This document shows, piece after piece, positions 34,695 to 44,249 of a stretch of 64,000 nt of DNA. A program made the position numbers and the translations under genes. Below the pieces are notes generated by a model. That model had not been told where the DNA came from. It saw only the letters and a list, made by a program, of their open reading frames with translations, and made no database searches. Numbering within the stretch: the stretch's first letter is position 1; each line of letters opens with the position of its first letter. The DNA lies in assembly GCA_009909005.1 (NCBI GenBank), contig JAAAOG010000064.1, positions 30,534 to 94,533 on the forward strand, given 5' to 3'. The stretch comes from Alphaproteobacteria bacterium. GTDB taxonomy: Bacteria > Pseudomonadota > Alphaproteobacteria > DSM-16000 > Inquilinaceae.

Positions 34695-37139
34695 ATGACC
34701 GACCCAATCGACATCTCCGCCGAGATCTGGGACCAGAAATACCGCCTGCGCCAGCCCGATGGCCGGCCGGTCGAGGAGACCATCGCCGATACCTGGCAGC
34801 GCGTCGCCCGTGCCCTGGCCGTCTCTGAAGCGGACCCGGAAGGCTGGGCCGAACGGTTCTTCGAGATCATGGACGGCTACCGCTACCTGCCGGCCGGGCG
34901 CATCCTGGCCGGCGCCGGCACCGGCCGCGCCGTGACGCTCTTCAACTGCTTCGTCATGGGGCAGATCCCCGACGATATGGGCGGGATTTTCGACCATCTT
35001 CGGGAAGCCGCACTCACCATGCAGCAGGGCGGCGGCATCGGCTACGATTTTTCGACGCTGAGGCCGAAAGGCGCACCGGTGCACGGGGTCGGCGCCGACG
35101 CCTCGGGCCCGCTGTCCTTCATGGATGTCTGGGACTCGATGTGCCGGACCATCATGAGCGCCGGCTCGCGGCGCGGCGCGATGATGGCGACCATGCGCTG
35201 CGACCATCCCGATATCGAGGCGTTCGTTGATGCCAAGAAGGAAGCAGGCCGCCTGCGCATGTTCAACCTTTCGGTCCTGGTGACCGACCGCTTCGTGCGG
35301 GCGCTGGATCGCGACTCGGACTGGGATCTGGTCTTCGAAGGCCGGGTCTACCGGACCGTCCGGGCCCGCGCCCTGTGGGACCGCATCACGCGTGCGACCT
35401 ATGACTACGCAGAGCCGGGCGTCATCTTCATCGACCGCATCAACGCCCTCAATAATCTGAATTATTGCGAAACGATCAGCGCCACCAATCCATGCGGAGA
35501 GCAGCCGCTGCCGCCCTACGGCGCCTGCCTGCTGGGCTCGGTCAATCTCGCCCGTCTGGTTCTCGAGCCCTTCACCGGCAATGCCCGTCTGGACACCGAG
35601 GCACTGGCCAGGATCGTACCGGTGGCGGTGCGGATGATGGACAATGTCATCGATGTCTCTTCCTTCCCCCTGCCTGAGCAGCGGGCCGAGGCGCAGGCCA
35701 AGCGGCGCATCGGCCTCGGCGTCACCGGGCTGGCCGATGCGCTGATCCAGTGCGGCGTCTCCTACGCCTCGGAAGAGGCGGTGCGGTTGACCCGGCAATG
35801 GCTGGAAATCATCCGCAACGCCGCCTACCGGGCCTCTATCGACCTCGCCTCGGAAAAGGGCCCGTTCCCGCTGTTCGATGCCCGGGCCTATCTGGAACGA
35901 CCGATGATTCAGGCGCTGGACGACGAGCTGCGTGCGGACATCGCCCGGCACGGCGTGCGCAATGCCCTGCTGACGTCGATCGCCCCGACCGGGACGATTT
36001 CGCTGCTGGCCGGCAATGTCTCCTCCGGCATCGAGCCGGTCTTCGCCTATGAGTATGACCGGACCGTCCTGCTGCCCGACGGCAGCCGCCGCAAGGTGGC
36101 GGTGCAGGACTATGCCTACCGGCTGTTCCGCGAGCAATTCGGGCCGGATGCGCCGCTGCCGCCGCAATTCGTCGACGTCGCCGGGCTGGCGCCGGCTCAC
36201 CACCTGGCCATTCAGGCGGCCGCCCAGCCCTATGTCGACAGCTCGATCAGCAAGACCATCAACTGCCCGCCCGATCTCAGCTTCGAGGGCTTCAAGGACG
36301 TCTATACCGAAGCCTATCGCATGGGCCTGAAGGGGTGCACCACCTATCGGCCCAATGCGGTGACCGGGGCGGTCCTGGAGACGCGCGCCGCGGCCGAGCC
36401 GGAGCCCGGCGAGACCCCGGCTGAAATGCCCGCAGCCGCGGCCGGCGCCGCGGGTGGAGCCGCGGGTGGCGGCGAGGAGAGCCTCGGCACGGCCGGCAGC
36501 GGCACGGCCGGCGGCTATGGCCTGCTGCGCCCGGCCCACAGCAGCGATGGCGGGGTGGTCTATATGACCCGGCCGCTCGACCGGCCGGAAGACCTGCCGG
36601 GCAAGACCTACAAGCTGCGCTGGCCCGACAGCGACCACGCCATCTACGTCACCATCAACGACATCGCCCAGGACGGTGCCGGCGGCGAAAAGCGCTGGCG
36701 TCCCTTCGAGGTGTTCATCAACTCCAAGAACATGGAGCACTATGCCTGGACGGTGGCGCTGACCCGGATGATCAGCGCGGTGTTCCGGCGCGGCGGCGAT
36801 GTCGCCTTTGTGGTCGAGGAGTTGAAGGCGGTCTTCGATCCGCGCGGCGGCCATTGGATGAAGGGCCGCTATGTGCCCTCCCTGCTGGCGGCGATCGGCG
36901 AGATCATCGAGCGGCATATGGTCGAGATCGGCTTCCTGCCGGCCGACCGGCTGGCGCCGCCGGACCGCCAGCTCGCTCTGGAGGCGGAAGCCGAGCCCGA
37001 GGCCGAAGTGGTCAACGCCGAGCATCAGCCGCGGCATGAGCGGCCGGGCCGGCAATGCCCGAAATGCGGGGCGGCCAGTCTCGTGCGGTCGGAAGGATGC
37101 GATCTCTGCCCGCTCTGCGGCTACAGCAAGTGCAGTTGA
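34695..37139 (+). CDS. nrdJ: Adenosylcobalamin-dependent (class II) ribonucleoside-diphosphate reductase
   Basis: Makes deoxyribonucleotides with a B12-generated thiyl radical, independent of oxygen. The 814 residues include the N-terminal AGRILAGAG and LFNCFVMG (first redox Cys), MQQGGGIGYDFSTLRP, and NPCGEQPLPPYGACLLGSVN with the finger-loop radical Cys. SIAPTGTISLLAGNVSSGIEP forms the substrate-phosphate region. After an Ala/Gly/Glu-rich linker (about 565-615) comes a TSCPD-type segment, and the protein ends in a zinc-ribbon-like CPKCG...CPLCGYSKC. That tail probably carries the swinging cysteines. No nrdA/nrdB or nrdD is nearby. ATG 34695 fits the family start; the ribosome-binding site is weak. 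Confidence 0.93.
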   Translation: MTDPIDISAEIWDQKYRLRQPDGRPVEETIADTWQRVARALAVSEADPEGWAERFFEIMDGYRYLPAGRILAGAGTGRAVTLFNCFVMGQIPDDMGGIFDHLREAALTMQQGGGIGYDFSTLRPKGAPVHGVGADASGPLSFMDVWDSMCRTIMSAGSRRGAMMATMRCDHPDIEAFVDAKKEAGRLRMFNLSVLVTDRFVRALDRDSDWDLVFEGRVYRTVRARALWDRITRATYDYAEPGVIFIDRINALNNLNYCETISATNPCGEQPLPPYGACLLGSVNLARLVLEPFTGNARLDTEALARIVPVAVRMMDNVIDVSSFPLPEQRAEAQAKRRIGLGVTGLADALIQCGVSYASEEAVRLTRQWLEIIRNAAYRASIDLASEKGPFPLFDARAYLERPMIQALDDELRADIARHGVRNALLTSIAPTGTISLLAGNVSSGIEPVFAYEYDRTVLLPDGSRRKVAVQDYAYRLFREQFGPDAPLPPQFVDVAGLAPAHHLAIQAAAQPYVDSSISKTINCPPDLSFEGFKDVYTEAYRMGLKGCTTYRPNAVTGAVLETRAAAEPEPGETPAEMPAAAAGAAGGAAGGGEESLGTAGSGTAGGYGLLRPAHSSDGGVVYMTRPLDRPEDLPGKTYKLRWPDSDHAIYVTINDIAQDGAGGEKRWRPFEVFINSKNMEHYAWTVALTRMISAVFRRGGDVAFVVEELKAVFDPRGGHWMKGRYVPSLLAAIGEIIERHMVEIGFLPADRLAPPDRQLALEAEAEPEAEVVNAEHQPRHERPGRQCPKCGAASLVRSEGCDLCPLCGYSKCS

Positions 37140-37196
37140 CAGGACGCCAGCCATGGCGGCGGCGGGCCGGATCGCGAGGTCGGCCGCCCGGATGTG

Positions 37197-37751
37197 TCAC
37201 GCGTTCCGAATGTGCTCCCGCAGCCGCGGCATCAGCTCCACGAAATTGCAGGGACGGGTTCGGGAATCGAGCTGATGGACGAGAATATCGTCCCAGCCGT
37301 CCCGGCACGCGCCGGTCGACCCCGGCAGGGCGAAGAGATAGGTGCCGCCGGCCACGCCGCCCAGCGCCCGGCTCTGGATGGTCGAGGTGCCGATTCTGGC
37401 GTAGCTGAGCTGGCGGAACAGCTCGCCGAAACCCGGAATATCCTTTTCGATGACGGCGGCGAAGGCTTCCGGCGTCACGTCGCGACCGGTCACGCCGGTG
37501 CCGCCGGTGCTGATCACGACATCGACGCCCGGGTCGGCGACCCAGTCTTGCAGCTGGCCGGCGATGCGGCCGGCATCGTCCGGCACCAGCGCCCGGGCCG
37601 CGAGGATGTGACCCGCCGCCTCAAGCCGGGCCACCAGCGTGTCGCCGGACCGGTCGTCGGCGGCGGTACGGCTGTCGGACACGGTCAGAACGGCGATGCG
37701 GACGGGCAGAAACGGCCGGTCGTTTTCCCCGGCGCTATCGGAAATCGGCAT
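37197..37751 (-). CDS. moaB: Molybdenum cofactor biosynthesis protein B (MoaB)
   Basis: 184 residues of the MoCF_biosynth fold, thought to adenylate molybdopterin before metal insertion. The markers are [17 protein letters not shown] (about 19-35), the nucleotide loop [18 protein letters not shown] (about 79-96), and [14 protein letters not shown] (about 140-153). ATG 37751 is used; in-frame ATG 37823 would run deep into slt. Its first 17 bases overlap the 3' end of slt on the same strand, so it is probably translated from the slt transcript. No other moa or moe gene is in the window. Confidence 0.88.
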   Translation of the reverse strand: MPISDSAGENDRPFLPVRIAVLTVSDSRTAADDRSGDTLVARLEAAGHILAARALVPDDAGRIAGQLQDWVADPGVDVVISTGGTGVTGRDVTPEAFAAVIEKDIPGFGELFRQLSYARIGTSTIQSRALGGVAGGTYLFALPGSTGACRDGWDDILVHQLDSRTRPCNFVELMPRLREHIRNA

Positions 37752-39594
37752 GCTCGGCGACCTGCATCGGCGGCAGGCCGTCCTGCGGCCGGTAGCGCGG
37801 CCATTCGCCGGCCACCAGCGCATCCAGCGACGGCGCGGCCTGGTTCATGCGCTGGCGATAAATCCACAGCGACGCCAGCACATGCTCGACATAGGCCCGC
37901 GCCTGGCCGGAGGGAAGGCTCTCGATGAACAGCAGCGGATCGCCGCCATGCTCGACGCTCTCGATCCAGTCGAGCAGATTGCCCGGCCCGGCATTGTAGG
38001 ACACCAGCACCCGCACGAGGTCGCGGCCGACCGGCTCAAAGGCGAGCAGGTGTTCGACATAGGCCTGGCCCAGCGCCAGGTTGGTGGCGGGCTCGAACAG
38101 CCGCGCGCGGTCGAGCGGCACGGCGATCTCCGCCGCCATGGCCCGCGCGGTGCCCGGCATCAGCTGCATCAGCCCGGCCGCGCCGGCATAGCTGACGGCA
38201 TCGGGATCGAACAGCGACTCCTCGCGGGCGATGGCATGGATGAGCGCCCGGTCGATGCGCCAGCCGCCCTGCGGTTCCCAGCCGAACACCGGGTAAAGCG
38301 CGGATTCATAGTATGCCTGAGGCCCCGGCCGGTGGGCGACGCCGAGTTCGGCGGCCAGCCGCGCCATGCCGTGGCGGTCGGCCAGGGCGAGCATGGCTTC
38401 GACCAGCAGCCGGTTGTCGGTGTCCGGGCGCAGCACCATCAGCTCCGCCTCGGCCAGATCTCCGCGCCCGACCTGCGCCAGGGCGAGGGCCCGCCGCCCC
38501 GCCGGCAAGCGGCCGAGCTGTGCCAGATGGCCCTCGCCGAGGCGGGGCGGCGCCAGCCGGAGCGGGCTGTCGAGACCCAGCGCCCGTCGCGCCATCAGCC
38601 CGTAGAAGGTATAGCGGTGCGCGGCGGCGCGGTGCAGCCAGCCGCTGACCTCGTCGAAGGCCCGGCTGCGCAGGGCGGCGCGGGCCGCCCAATAGGCGCC
38701 GGCGCTACGCTCCCAGGCCGAGGCGCATTCCGCCCCGGCCAGCCGGGCGAAATAGCCGCCCGCCTGCGGGTAGTCGCCAAGCTGCCAATGCGCCAGGCCG
38801 GCGATCCACAGCGCGGCCTCGGCGCGGCCGCCGGAGCGTTCGGCCGCCCCCACGGCATGGTCGAGCGCGTCGAACGGCGTGCCATGGGTATAGAAATGTA
38901 TGGCCACATCGCCGAGCAGCCGGTCCCGCGTCGTCGGCGATACGGCCGCGCCGGCCAGCCGCGTCAGCGCCGCCTCCGGCCGGTCGTCATAGAGGGCGCG
39001 GCGCACCTCCCGCTGGACCGCCCGCTCGCCGCCGTCCAGCCGCGCGGCCTGGCAGAGCGGCAGCCCGAAGCGCAGCACCGGCCGCCAGGGCCGGTCCCCG
39101 GCGGCCGCAAGGCGCGGCACCGGTGGCGGCGCAGTCCCATAGGGTCGGCGCCGTTCGGCCAGGGCATGGACGCGCGCGGCCATCGGGTGGTCGCCATAGG
39201 CGGCCAGCCAGTCCCGCAGGTCCGCGTAGGAGGCGGTCCAGGCTGTCGGGTGGAGATAGCGCTGCGCCAGCACATGGCCCATCAGCCGCCGGTCGCGCAG
39301 CCCGGCGATCTCCCGGTCGGCCGCCTGCCATTGCGCCGCGTCCTGCAACCGGAAAATCGTCCGGTAGCGGGCGATATCGGCTTCGGACAGGGTCGCCGCA
39401 GGCACGCCGACGCCGCTGCGGCTGCGATTGCCGAGATCCGGCGCACTGATCGTCGCCACCTGTTCGCCCTCGGCGAGGACGGCGGGCTGCGGACCGAGGC
39501 CCAGCATCGCCAGCACGGCGACGGCCAGCAGAACGGGGCGGAAGCATGGCCACAGGAAAGCGCGGCGCGGGCGGGGCTCGGGGGCTGGCGGCAT
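37735..39594 (-). CDS. slt: Soluble lytic murein transglycosylase (Slt70-like)
   Basis: Cleaves the MurNAc-GlcNAc bond of peptidoglycan to leave 1,6-anhydroMurNAc. The 619 residues include a signal/anchor segment (about 15-40), a long alpha-helical U-domain (65-440) built of short helix pairs, and a C-terminal SLT domain. That domain shows [13 protein letters not shown] (catalytic Glu near 458), [14 protein letters not shown] and [15 protein letters not shown]. It is periplasmic, probably membrane-attached. moaB overlaps its end; the CopG-like antitoxin gene lies 122 bases upstream. Confidence 0.9.
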   Translation of the reverse strand: MPPAPEPRPRRAFLWPCFRPVLLAVAVLAMLGLGPQPAVLAEGEQVATISAPDLGNRSRSGVGVPAATLSEADIARYRTIFRLQDAAQWQAADREIAGLRDRRLMGHVLAQRYLHPTAWTASYADLRDWLAAYGDHPMAARVHALAERRRPYGTAPPPVPRLAAAGDRPWRPVLRFGLPLCQAARLDGGERAVQREVRRALYDDRPEAALTRLAGAAVSPTTRDRLLGDVAIHFYTHGTPFDALDHAVGAAERSGGRAEAALWIAGLAHWQLGDYPQAGGYFARLAGAECASAWERSAGAYWAARAALRSRAFDEVSGWLHRAAAHRYTFYGLMARRALGLDSPLRLAPPRLGEGHLAQLGRLPAGRRALALAQVGRGDLAEAELMVLRPDTDNRLLVEAMLALADRHGMARLAAELGVAHRPGPQAYYESALYPVFGWEPQGGWRIDRALIHAIAREESLFDPDAVSYAGAAGLMQLMPGTARAMAAEIAVPLDRARLFEPATNLALGQAYVEHLLAFEPVGRDLVRVLVSYNAGPGNLLDWIESVEHGGDPLLFIESLPSGQARAYVEHVLASLWIYRQRMNQAAPSLDALVAGEWPRYRPQDGLPPMQVAEHADFR

Positions 39595-39716
39595 GGTCGG
39601 AAGCCTCCGGGGTCGATTCGGACGCGCAGACCATACCTCACACGGGCGCCGGGATCTTCACGAAAAATTGTGACAGGCCGGTTGCCGGCCGCGGTGCCCC
39701 CGCTGCGGGCCTTCCC

Positions 39717-39983
39717 CTAGCGTTCGTCCAGCTTTTCCGAAAGCCAGAATTTGATCAGCGACTGATAGGACACATCGCGCTTATTGGCGGCAATCTTGAT
39801 GCGATCGAGAAGGTCGACCGGGAGCCGCAGAGAAATGGATTTGGTCGATGGCTTGAGATTCGGGAAACGGGCCTGGGCAGCCTGCTCCCAGTCGACAATA
39901 TCCTCCGACCCATGGTTCTCCCAGAAAACCCGCTCTTCCTCCTCATTGCGGAAGACCGGCACGGTGCCCCGTTCTTTGTTCAT
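39717..39983 (-). CDS. CopG/BrnA-like antitoxin without adjacent toxin
   Basis: 88 residues. The N-terminal half carries the BrnA-type EEEERVFWENHGSEDIVDW segment that wraps around the toxin. The C-terminal half is a ribbon-helix-helix DNA-binding fold (KSISLRLPVDLLDRIKIAAN then VSYQSLIKFWLSEKL). BrnA is normally preceded by a BrnT ribonuclease gene a few bases upstream. Here the upstream 136 bases run straight into the divergent CLC gene with no room for BrnT. It is therefore an orphan antitoxin, or a stand-alone regulator. Confidence 0.82.
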   Translation of the reverse strand: MNKERGTVPVFRNEEEERVFWENHGSEDIVDWEQAAQARFPNLKPSTKSISLRLPVDLLDRIKIAANKRDVSYQSLIKFWLSEKLDER

Positions 39984-40119
39984 AAATCCTCCGTTCCTTC
40001 CCGTTCATCGGCCGAGCCGAATTAGAGCGAGGGCCAGCCACGGCTTTCTCGAGGATCGAACCGATTTTAATCGATGACCGCTCCCGATACCATCGGCACC
40101 CTCAGAAGGCGAGGCGGGC

Positions 40120-41901
40120 ATGGCGGTCGGCGCGAGGGGACGCGAGGCGACATCGCAGGAATCAGTGGAGCCGGCCGCCGGAACGGTGCGGGCGAGCGTC
40201 GGGCGAATCGTCCTGATGTCGCTGGTCGGCCTGGGTGTCGGTGCGGCCGCGGCCCTGGCTGCGATCGCCTTTGTCGACGCCCTGGTCTGGTTGAACGACG
40301 CGCTGCTGGTGTCGGCCTATGCCCGGGTGCAGTATGAGGGGCAGGCGCTGCTTTTAGGGGCGGCGACGCTGCTGGTCCCGGCTTTCGGCGGCCTGCTCGT
40401 TGGCCTGATCGTCACCCGGTTGATTGCCGAAAAGCGCGGGCTGGGGCCGCCCGATGCCATCCTCGTCGCCCAGACCCGACAACCGGCGCCCAGCCTGAAG
40501 AGCGGCCTCGCCTCGACCCTGGCGGCGCTGCTGTCGCTCGGCTGCGGTGCCTCGGTGGGGCAATACGGGCCGCTGGTCTATCTCGGCACCCTGATCGGCG
40601 GGCTGGTCGGCGGGCTGGAGCGGCATGTCCGCGACCTGCGCGCCATCGCCATCGCCTGCGGCGTGGCGGCGGCCATCGCCACCGCCTTCAACGCCCCGAT
40701 CGCCGGGCTGGTGTTTGCGCATGAGGTGATCCTGCGCCACTACAGTCTGCGTGCCTTTGCGCCGGTCGCGGTCGCCGCGGCCACCGGCCATGTCATGGCC
40801 AATGTCGTGTTCGAACGGCCGGCCCTGTTCCTCGTCGAGTTCGGCGGGGTGGCGCACGGCCATGAGTTCGTGCTGTTCGCCGTCCAGGGGGTGCTGAGCG
40901 CCTTTCTCGCCGCCGGGTTCATGGCGCTGATCCTGGCCGCCGGGCGGCTGGCCGGGCGGCTGCCGCTGCCCGCGGCCCTGCGCCCGGCTCTGGCCGGGCT
41001 GGTGCTGGGTGCCGTCGCCCTGCAGGTCCCGGAGGTGCTGGGCATCGGCAAGGAGACGCTGCGCTTTGCCACCATCGACGGCGCCTTCACCATGCCGGAG
41101 CTGGCGCTGCTGGTCGCGGCGAAGATCGCCGTGACGGCCCTGTGCGTCGGCTTCGGCTTTGTCGGCGGGGTCTTCAGCCCGGCCTTGCTGATCGGCATCC
41201 TCGCCGGCGCGCTGTTCGGCCTGGGGGTGGCCGAGTTTGTGCCGGTGGCCCAGTCCGGCATGGTGCCTTATGCCATCTGCGGCATGATGGCGATGACCAG
41301 CCCGGTGATCGGCGCGCCGCTGACCACCATCCTCATCGTCTTCGAGCTGACCCGGAACTACGACCTGACCATCGCCGCGATGGTCGCCGTGGTCTTTTCC
41401 AATCTTGTCGCCTATCGCGTCTTCGGCCGCTCGCTGTTCGACGTGCAGCTGCGCAACCGGCGCTTCGACCTGTCCTTCGGGCGGGACAAGGCCATCCTCG
41501 GCCACCGGCCGGTGCAGGCCTATATGACCGACGATTTTGTCGCTCTGGCCCCCGACGACACGGTCGACGCTCTGCGCCGCCGGCTGAAGGCGGTCGGGCG
41601 GGCCGAGGCGGTGCTGGTCGATGCGACCGGACGCTATGGCGGGCTGGTGGCCCTGCACGCCGCCATGGACCAGCCCGGCGAAACGCCGCTGTCGACGCTG
41701 GCCCGGACCGGCGGCGTGGTCTTCGACGAAGAGACGACCCTGTGGGAGGCGATGACCCGCATGCGCGACTTCATCGGCGAGGCGGTACCGCTGGTCGGCG
41801 CCGACGGGCGGCTGCTCGGCGTGGTGCCGGAAGGTGCCGTGATCGGCGGATACATGGAGGCGGTGCACGATCTGCGCCGCGAAGAGAATGCGGCGGCCTG
41901 A
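40120..41901 (+). CDS. CLC family chloride channel/transporter with C-terminal CBS pair
   Basis: 593 residues. The CLC membrane core spans about 25-445 and the cytoplasmic CBS domains 460-585. The anion-path motif reads GCGASVGQYGPLV (Gln148, Tyr149): the usual GREGP is replaced, so the external gating glutamate is Tyr. The second path motif GVFSPALLIG is intact. CLC proteins lacking that glutamate cannot couple protons in the normal way and tend to act as uncoupled anion carriers, so a channel-like mode is likely but unproven. The start at 40120 is the first ATG in frame with a reasonable N-terminal cytoplasmic helix. Its last 14 bases overlap the binding-protein gene. Confidence 0.87.
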   Translation: MAVGARGREATSQESVEPAAGTVRASVGRIVLMSLVGLGVGAAAALAAIAFVDALVWLNDALLVSAYARVQYEGQALLLGAATLLVPAFGGLLVGLIVTRLIAEKRGLGPPDAILVAQTRQPAPSLKSGLASTLAALLSLGCGASVGQYGPLVYLGTLIGGLVGGLERHVRDLRAIAIACGVAAAIATAFNAPIAGLVFAHEVILRHYSLRAFAPVAVAAATGHVMANVVFERPALFLVEFGGVAHGHEFVLFAVQGVLSAFLAAGFMALILAAGRLAGRLPLPAALRPALAGLVLGAVALQVPEVLGIGKETLRFATIDGAFTMPELALLVAAKIAVTALCVGFGFVGGVFSPALLIGILAGALFGLGVAEFVPVAQSGMVPYAICGMMAMTSPVIGAPLTTILIVFELTRNYDLTIAAMVAVVFSNLVAYRVFGRSLFDVQLRNRRFDLSFGRDKAILGHRPVQAYMTDDFVALAPDDTVDALRRRLKAVGRAEAVLVDATGRYGGLVALHAAMDQPGETPLSTLARTGGVVFDEETTLWEAMTRMRDFIGEAVPLVGADGRLLGVVPEGAVIGGYMEAVHDLRREENAAA

Positions 41902-43024
41902 GTGCCTGCTTTGGCTTTTCGCGGCATGGCTGCTTGCGGCCGGCCCCGGCAGCGGCGCGGCGGCCGAAGAGGACCGGCGCCTGACGGTGGTGACCTGGGG
42001 CGGCGCCTATGAGGCGGCCCAGCGCGCGGCCCTCTTCGCGCCGTTCACCGCCGCCACCGGGGTCAGGATCGACATTGTGCGCTATGACGGCGGCGTTGCG
42101 GCCCTGCGCGACCATCTCGCCGCCGGGGGCGCGCCCGACTGGGACGTCATCGACATGATCCGCGCCGATGCCCGCACCGCCTGCGCGGCCGGGCTGCTGG
42201 AGCCGCTCGACCCGGCCATCCCGGCACCCGCCCCGGACGGCACGCCGGCCGCCGCGGACTTCATCGACGGCGCTTTCGGCGACTGTTTCATCTCCCAGCT
42301 GGTCTTCGCCACCGTCATCGCCTATGACGACCGCGCCTTCCCGGGCGAAAAGCCCGACAGCATCGCCGATTTCTTCGACCTGGAGCGCTTTCCCGGCCGG
42401 CGGGCGCTGCGGGCCGAGCCGGTCGGCCTGCTCGACTGGGCCCTGCGCGCCTATGGCGTGCCGCGCAGCCAGATCTATGACCTGTTGAGCACCGAGCGCG
42501 GGTTCCGCCTCGCCTTCCGGCGCCTCGATACCATCCGCGACTCCCTGGTCTGGTGGCGCGGCGGCGACGAGCCGGTGCGTCTGCTGACCGAGGGCGCCGT
42601 CGCCATGGCCAGCGGCTATAATGGCCGCTTCTTCCACGCTCAGGTGATGGGCGGGGCGCCGATCTCGGTGATCTGGGACAGCGCACTGCTTGAGCACAAC
42701 ACCTGGGCGATCCCGGCCGGCACGCCCGACCGCGACCTCGCGGCGCGCTTCATCCGCTACGCCACCTCCGCCGGGCGTCTTGCGGCGCTGGCCAACCGCA
42801 TCTCCTACGGCCCGGCCCGCCTGTCCGCCCAGCGTCGCGTCGGGCTGCACGTGCCGACCGGCATTCCGATGCGCCCGCACCTGCCGACGGCGTCCCGCCA
42901 TCGCGCCCTGGCACTGGAAAAGGACGATGCCTGGTATGCCCGGACCGAGGCGCTCCGCCGCCGCCGCTTCGAGGCCTGGCTGGCGGAAGGCGAGGACCGG
43001 GGCGCGGCAGCACCGTCCGATTGA
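41888..43024 (+). CDS. Orphan ABC polyamine-type substrate-binding protein
   Basis: 378 residues, signal peptide ending near GSGAAAEED (about 27). The family 1/6 solute-binding fold begins LTVVTWGGAYEAAQRAALFAPF, usual for PotD/PotF-like spermidine/putrescine binding proteins. The C-terminal region keeps NTWAIPAGTPDRDLAARFI, the family hinge segment. No permease or ATPase gene follows: the next gene is convergent. It overlaps the CLC gene by 14 bases, so the two may be co-translated. Ligand unknown. Confidence 0.83.
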   Translation: MRRPECLLWLFAAWLLAAGPGSGAAAEEDRRLTVVTWGGAYEAAQRAALFAPFTAATGVRIDIVRYDGGVAALRDHLAAGGAPDWDVIDMIRADARTACAAGLLEPLDPAIPAPAPDGTPAAADFIDGAFGDCFISQLVFATVIAYDDRAFPGEKPDSIADFFDLERFPGRRALRAEPVGLLDWALRAYGVPRSQIYDLLSTERGFRLAFRRLDTIRDSLVWWRGGDEPVRLLTEGAVAMASGYNGRFFHAQVMGGAPISVIWDSALLEHNTWAIPAGTPDRDLAARFIRYATSAGRLAALANRISYGPARLSAQRRVGLHVPTGIPMRPHLPTASRHRALALEKDDAWYARTEALRRRRFEAWLAEGEDRGAAAPSD

Positions 43025-43040
43025 AGGAGGAAAGCCCTCT

Positions 43041-44072
43041 CTAATGCGATGGCTTGGCTGGCGGATCGCCGGCCTCGCCGTCGAGCAGCGCCTCCAGCGA
43101 GTCGGCATCGAACAGCCGGTCAAGCCAGTGGTCGATTTCGGTGGAGTCGGCAGCCAGGATGCGCGTGCGCACCGTGTCGGCAACCGGGCCGAACCGCCGT
43201 TCGACAAGGCGAAACAGGGTCAGGGCCCGGGCTTCCCGCGCCCCTTCGGCCTTTCCTTCGGCCTTTCCTTCGGCCTTTCCTTCGGCCCGCCCTTCGGCCA
43301 GGAGTTCCGCCCTCCACTTTTCCTTCCAATATTCGGGCAGTGTCGAAAGCACGGTTCTCATGTCGGTCAAATCCTCGGGAATGCGGGCTGTTACCCCGAC
43401 ACCTGCAATCGCCTGGAAGACCATCTCCGAAAAAAGGCTTCTCAACGACTCATAACCGGGATGCCGCCGAAACCAGCCAATCACCTCGTCGATCAAGGGC
43501 GCGAGGGTAGCGGAATCCTGCCGCTGTTCCAGGCGGAACAGCAAAGCCGTCAGGCTCCGCTTTCGCTCCAGGTCATTGCCTGGAAATTCCTTGATGTCCA
43601 TTAGATGGTATCGAGCCTGCGGCTGCCAACGCCAAAGCGGCGACATGGCGGGCAAGGCGATCAGATCGGACAGGGCGGCGGGGGCCGTCCAGCGCGGCGC
43701 GCCATTGTAGAGAACGACGAGAAGGACGGGCGGCAGCCGATCCGATGCCTTAAGCCCTTGCTCGGCGATGACCTGCTGCCACAAAAGCCCCTGATAGACG
43801 AGTGTTCGCACGGCCATCCACCGGTCGCTCTGGGACTGGAACTCCAGGAGCAGGTAGAGATAGATATCGGTCCCCTCGGTGGTCGGCAGGCGCCAGATGA
43901 CATCGCCTTCGCGTCGGTCGCCGGACGGGCCATGGAATTTCGCAACCACCCGTTCCATTCCGGAAAAGTCGAGGTCGATCACCACAACATCCGTCAGGAA
44001 CTCCCTGACCAGCTGCTCGACCATCACCGGGTAGGAGAACAGACGGTGATAGAGGGAATCAGGGCCGGTCAT
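43041..44072 (-). CDS. Rpn family nuclease/transposase-like protein, second copy
   Basis: 343 residues from ATG 44072 (MTGPDSLYHRLFSYP), the normal Rpn opening. The core reads GDVIWRLPTTEGTDIYLYLL followed by LEFQSQSDRWMAVR, with Glu and Gln in the E-x-Q form of the PD-(D/E)XK site, where the first copy (14 kb) has E-x-K. A charged hinge of AEGK repeats (about 259-275) precedes a helical end (RFGPVADTVRTRILAA). Overall similarity to the first copy is low outside the core and the tail, so this is not a recent duplicate. The convergent neighbour ends 16 bases away; the upstream region has no partner gene. Confidence 0.83.
   Translation of the reverse strand: MTGPDSLYHRLFSYPVMVEQLVREFLTDVVVIDLDFSGMERVVAKFHGPSGDRREGDVIWRLPTTEGTDIYLYLLLEFQSQSDRWMAVRTLVYQGLLWQQVIAEQGLKASDRLPPVLLVVLYNGAPRWTAPAALSDLIALPAMSPLWRWQPQARYHLMDIKEFPGNDLERKRSLTALLFRLEQRQDSATLAPLIDEVIGWFRRHPGYESLRSLFSEMVFQAIAGVGVTARIPEDLTDMRTVLSTLPEYWKEKWRAELLAEGRAEGKAEGKAEGKAEGAREARALTLFRLVERRFGPVADTVRTRILAADSTEIDHWLDRLFDADSLEALLDGEAGDPPAKPSH
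43243..43299 (-). repeat. 12-base tandem repeats coding AEGK in the second Rpn gene
   Basis: Three exact copies of CCTTCGGCCTTT on the plus strand (43243-43278), then two diverged copies to 43299. The minus strand codes repeated Ala-Glu-Gly-Lys (or Arg) in frame. Confidence 0.85.
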
Positions 44073-44249
44073 GGCATCGCTCTTTTTGGTCTCCACACTA
44101 TGGCATGAGCAATGCCTTAGACGATACCGTTTCGGGTTGAGCCAATCCTGCGAACCCTGTGCGCACAAACCCCTTGCACGAAGCGGCGGCTATTGCGTAC
44201 AGGCGGGGGAACTGCCAATTGGCGCGCAGGCAAGACAGGACGGACGGCG

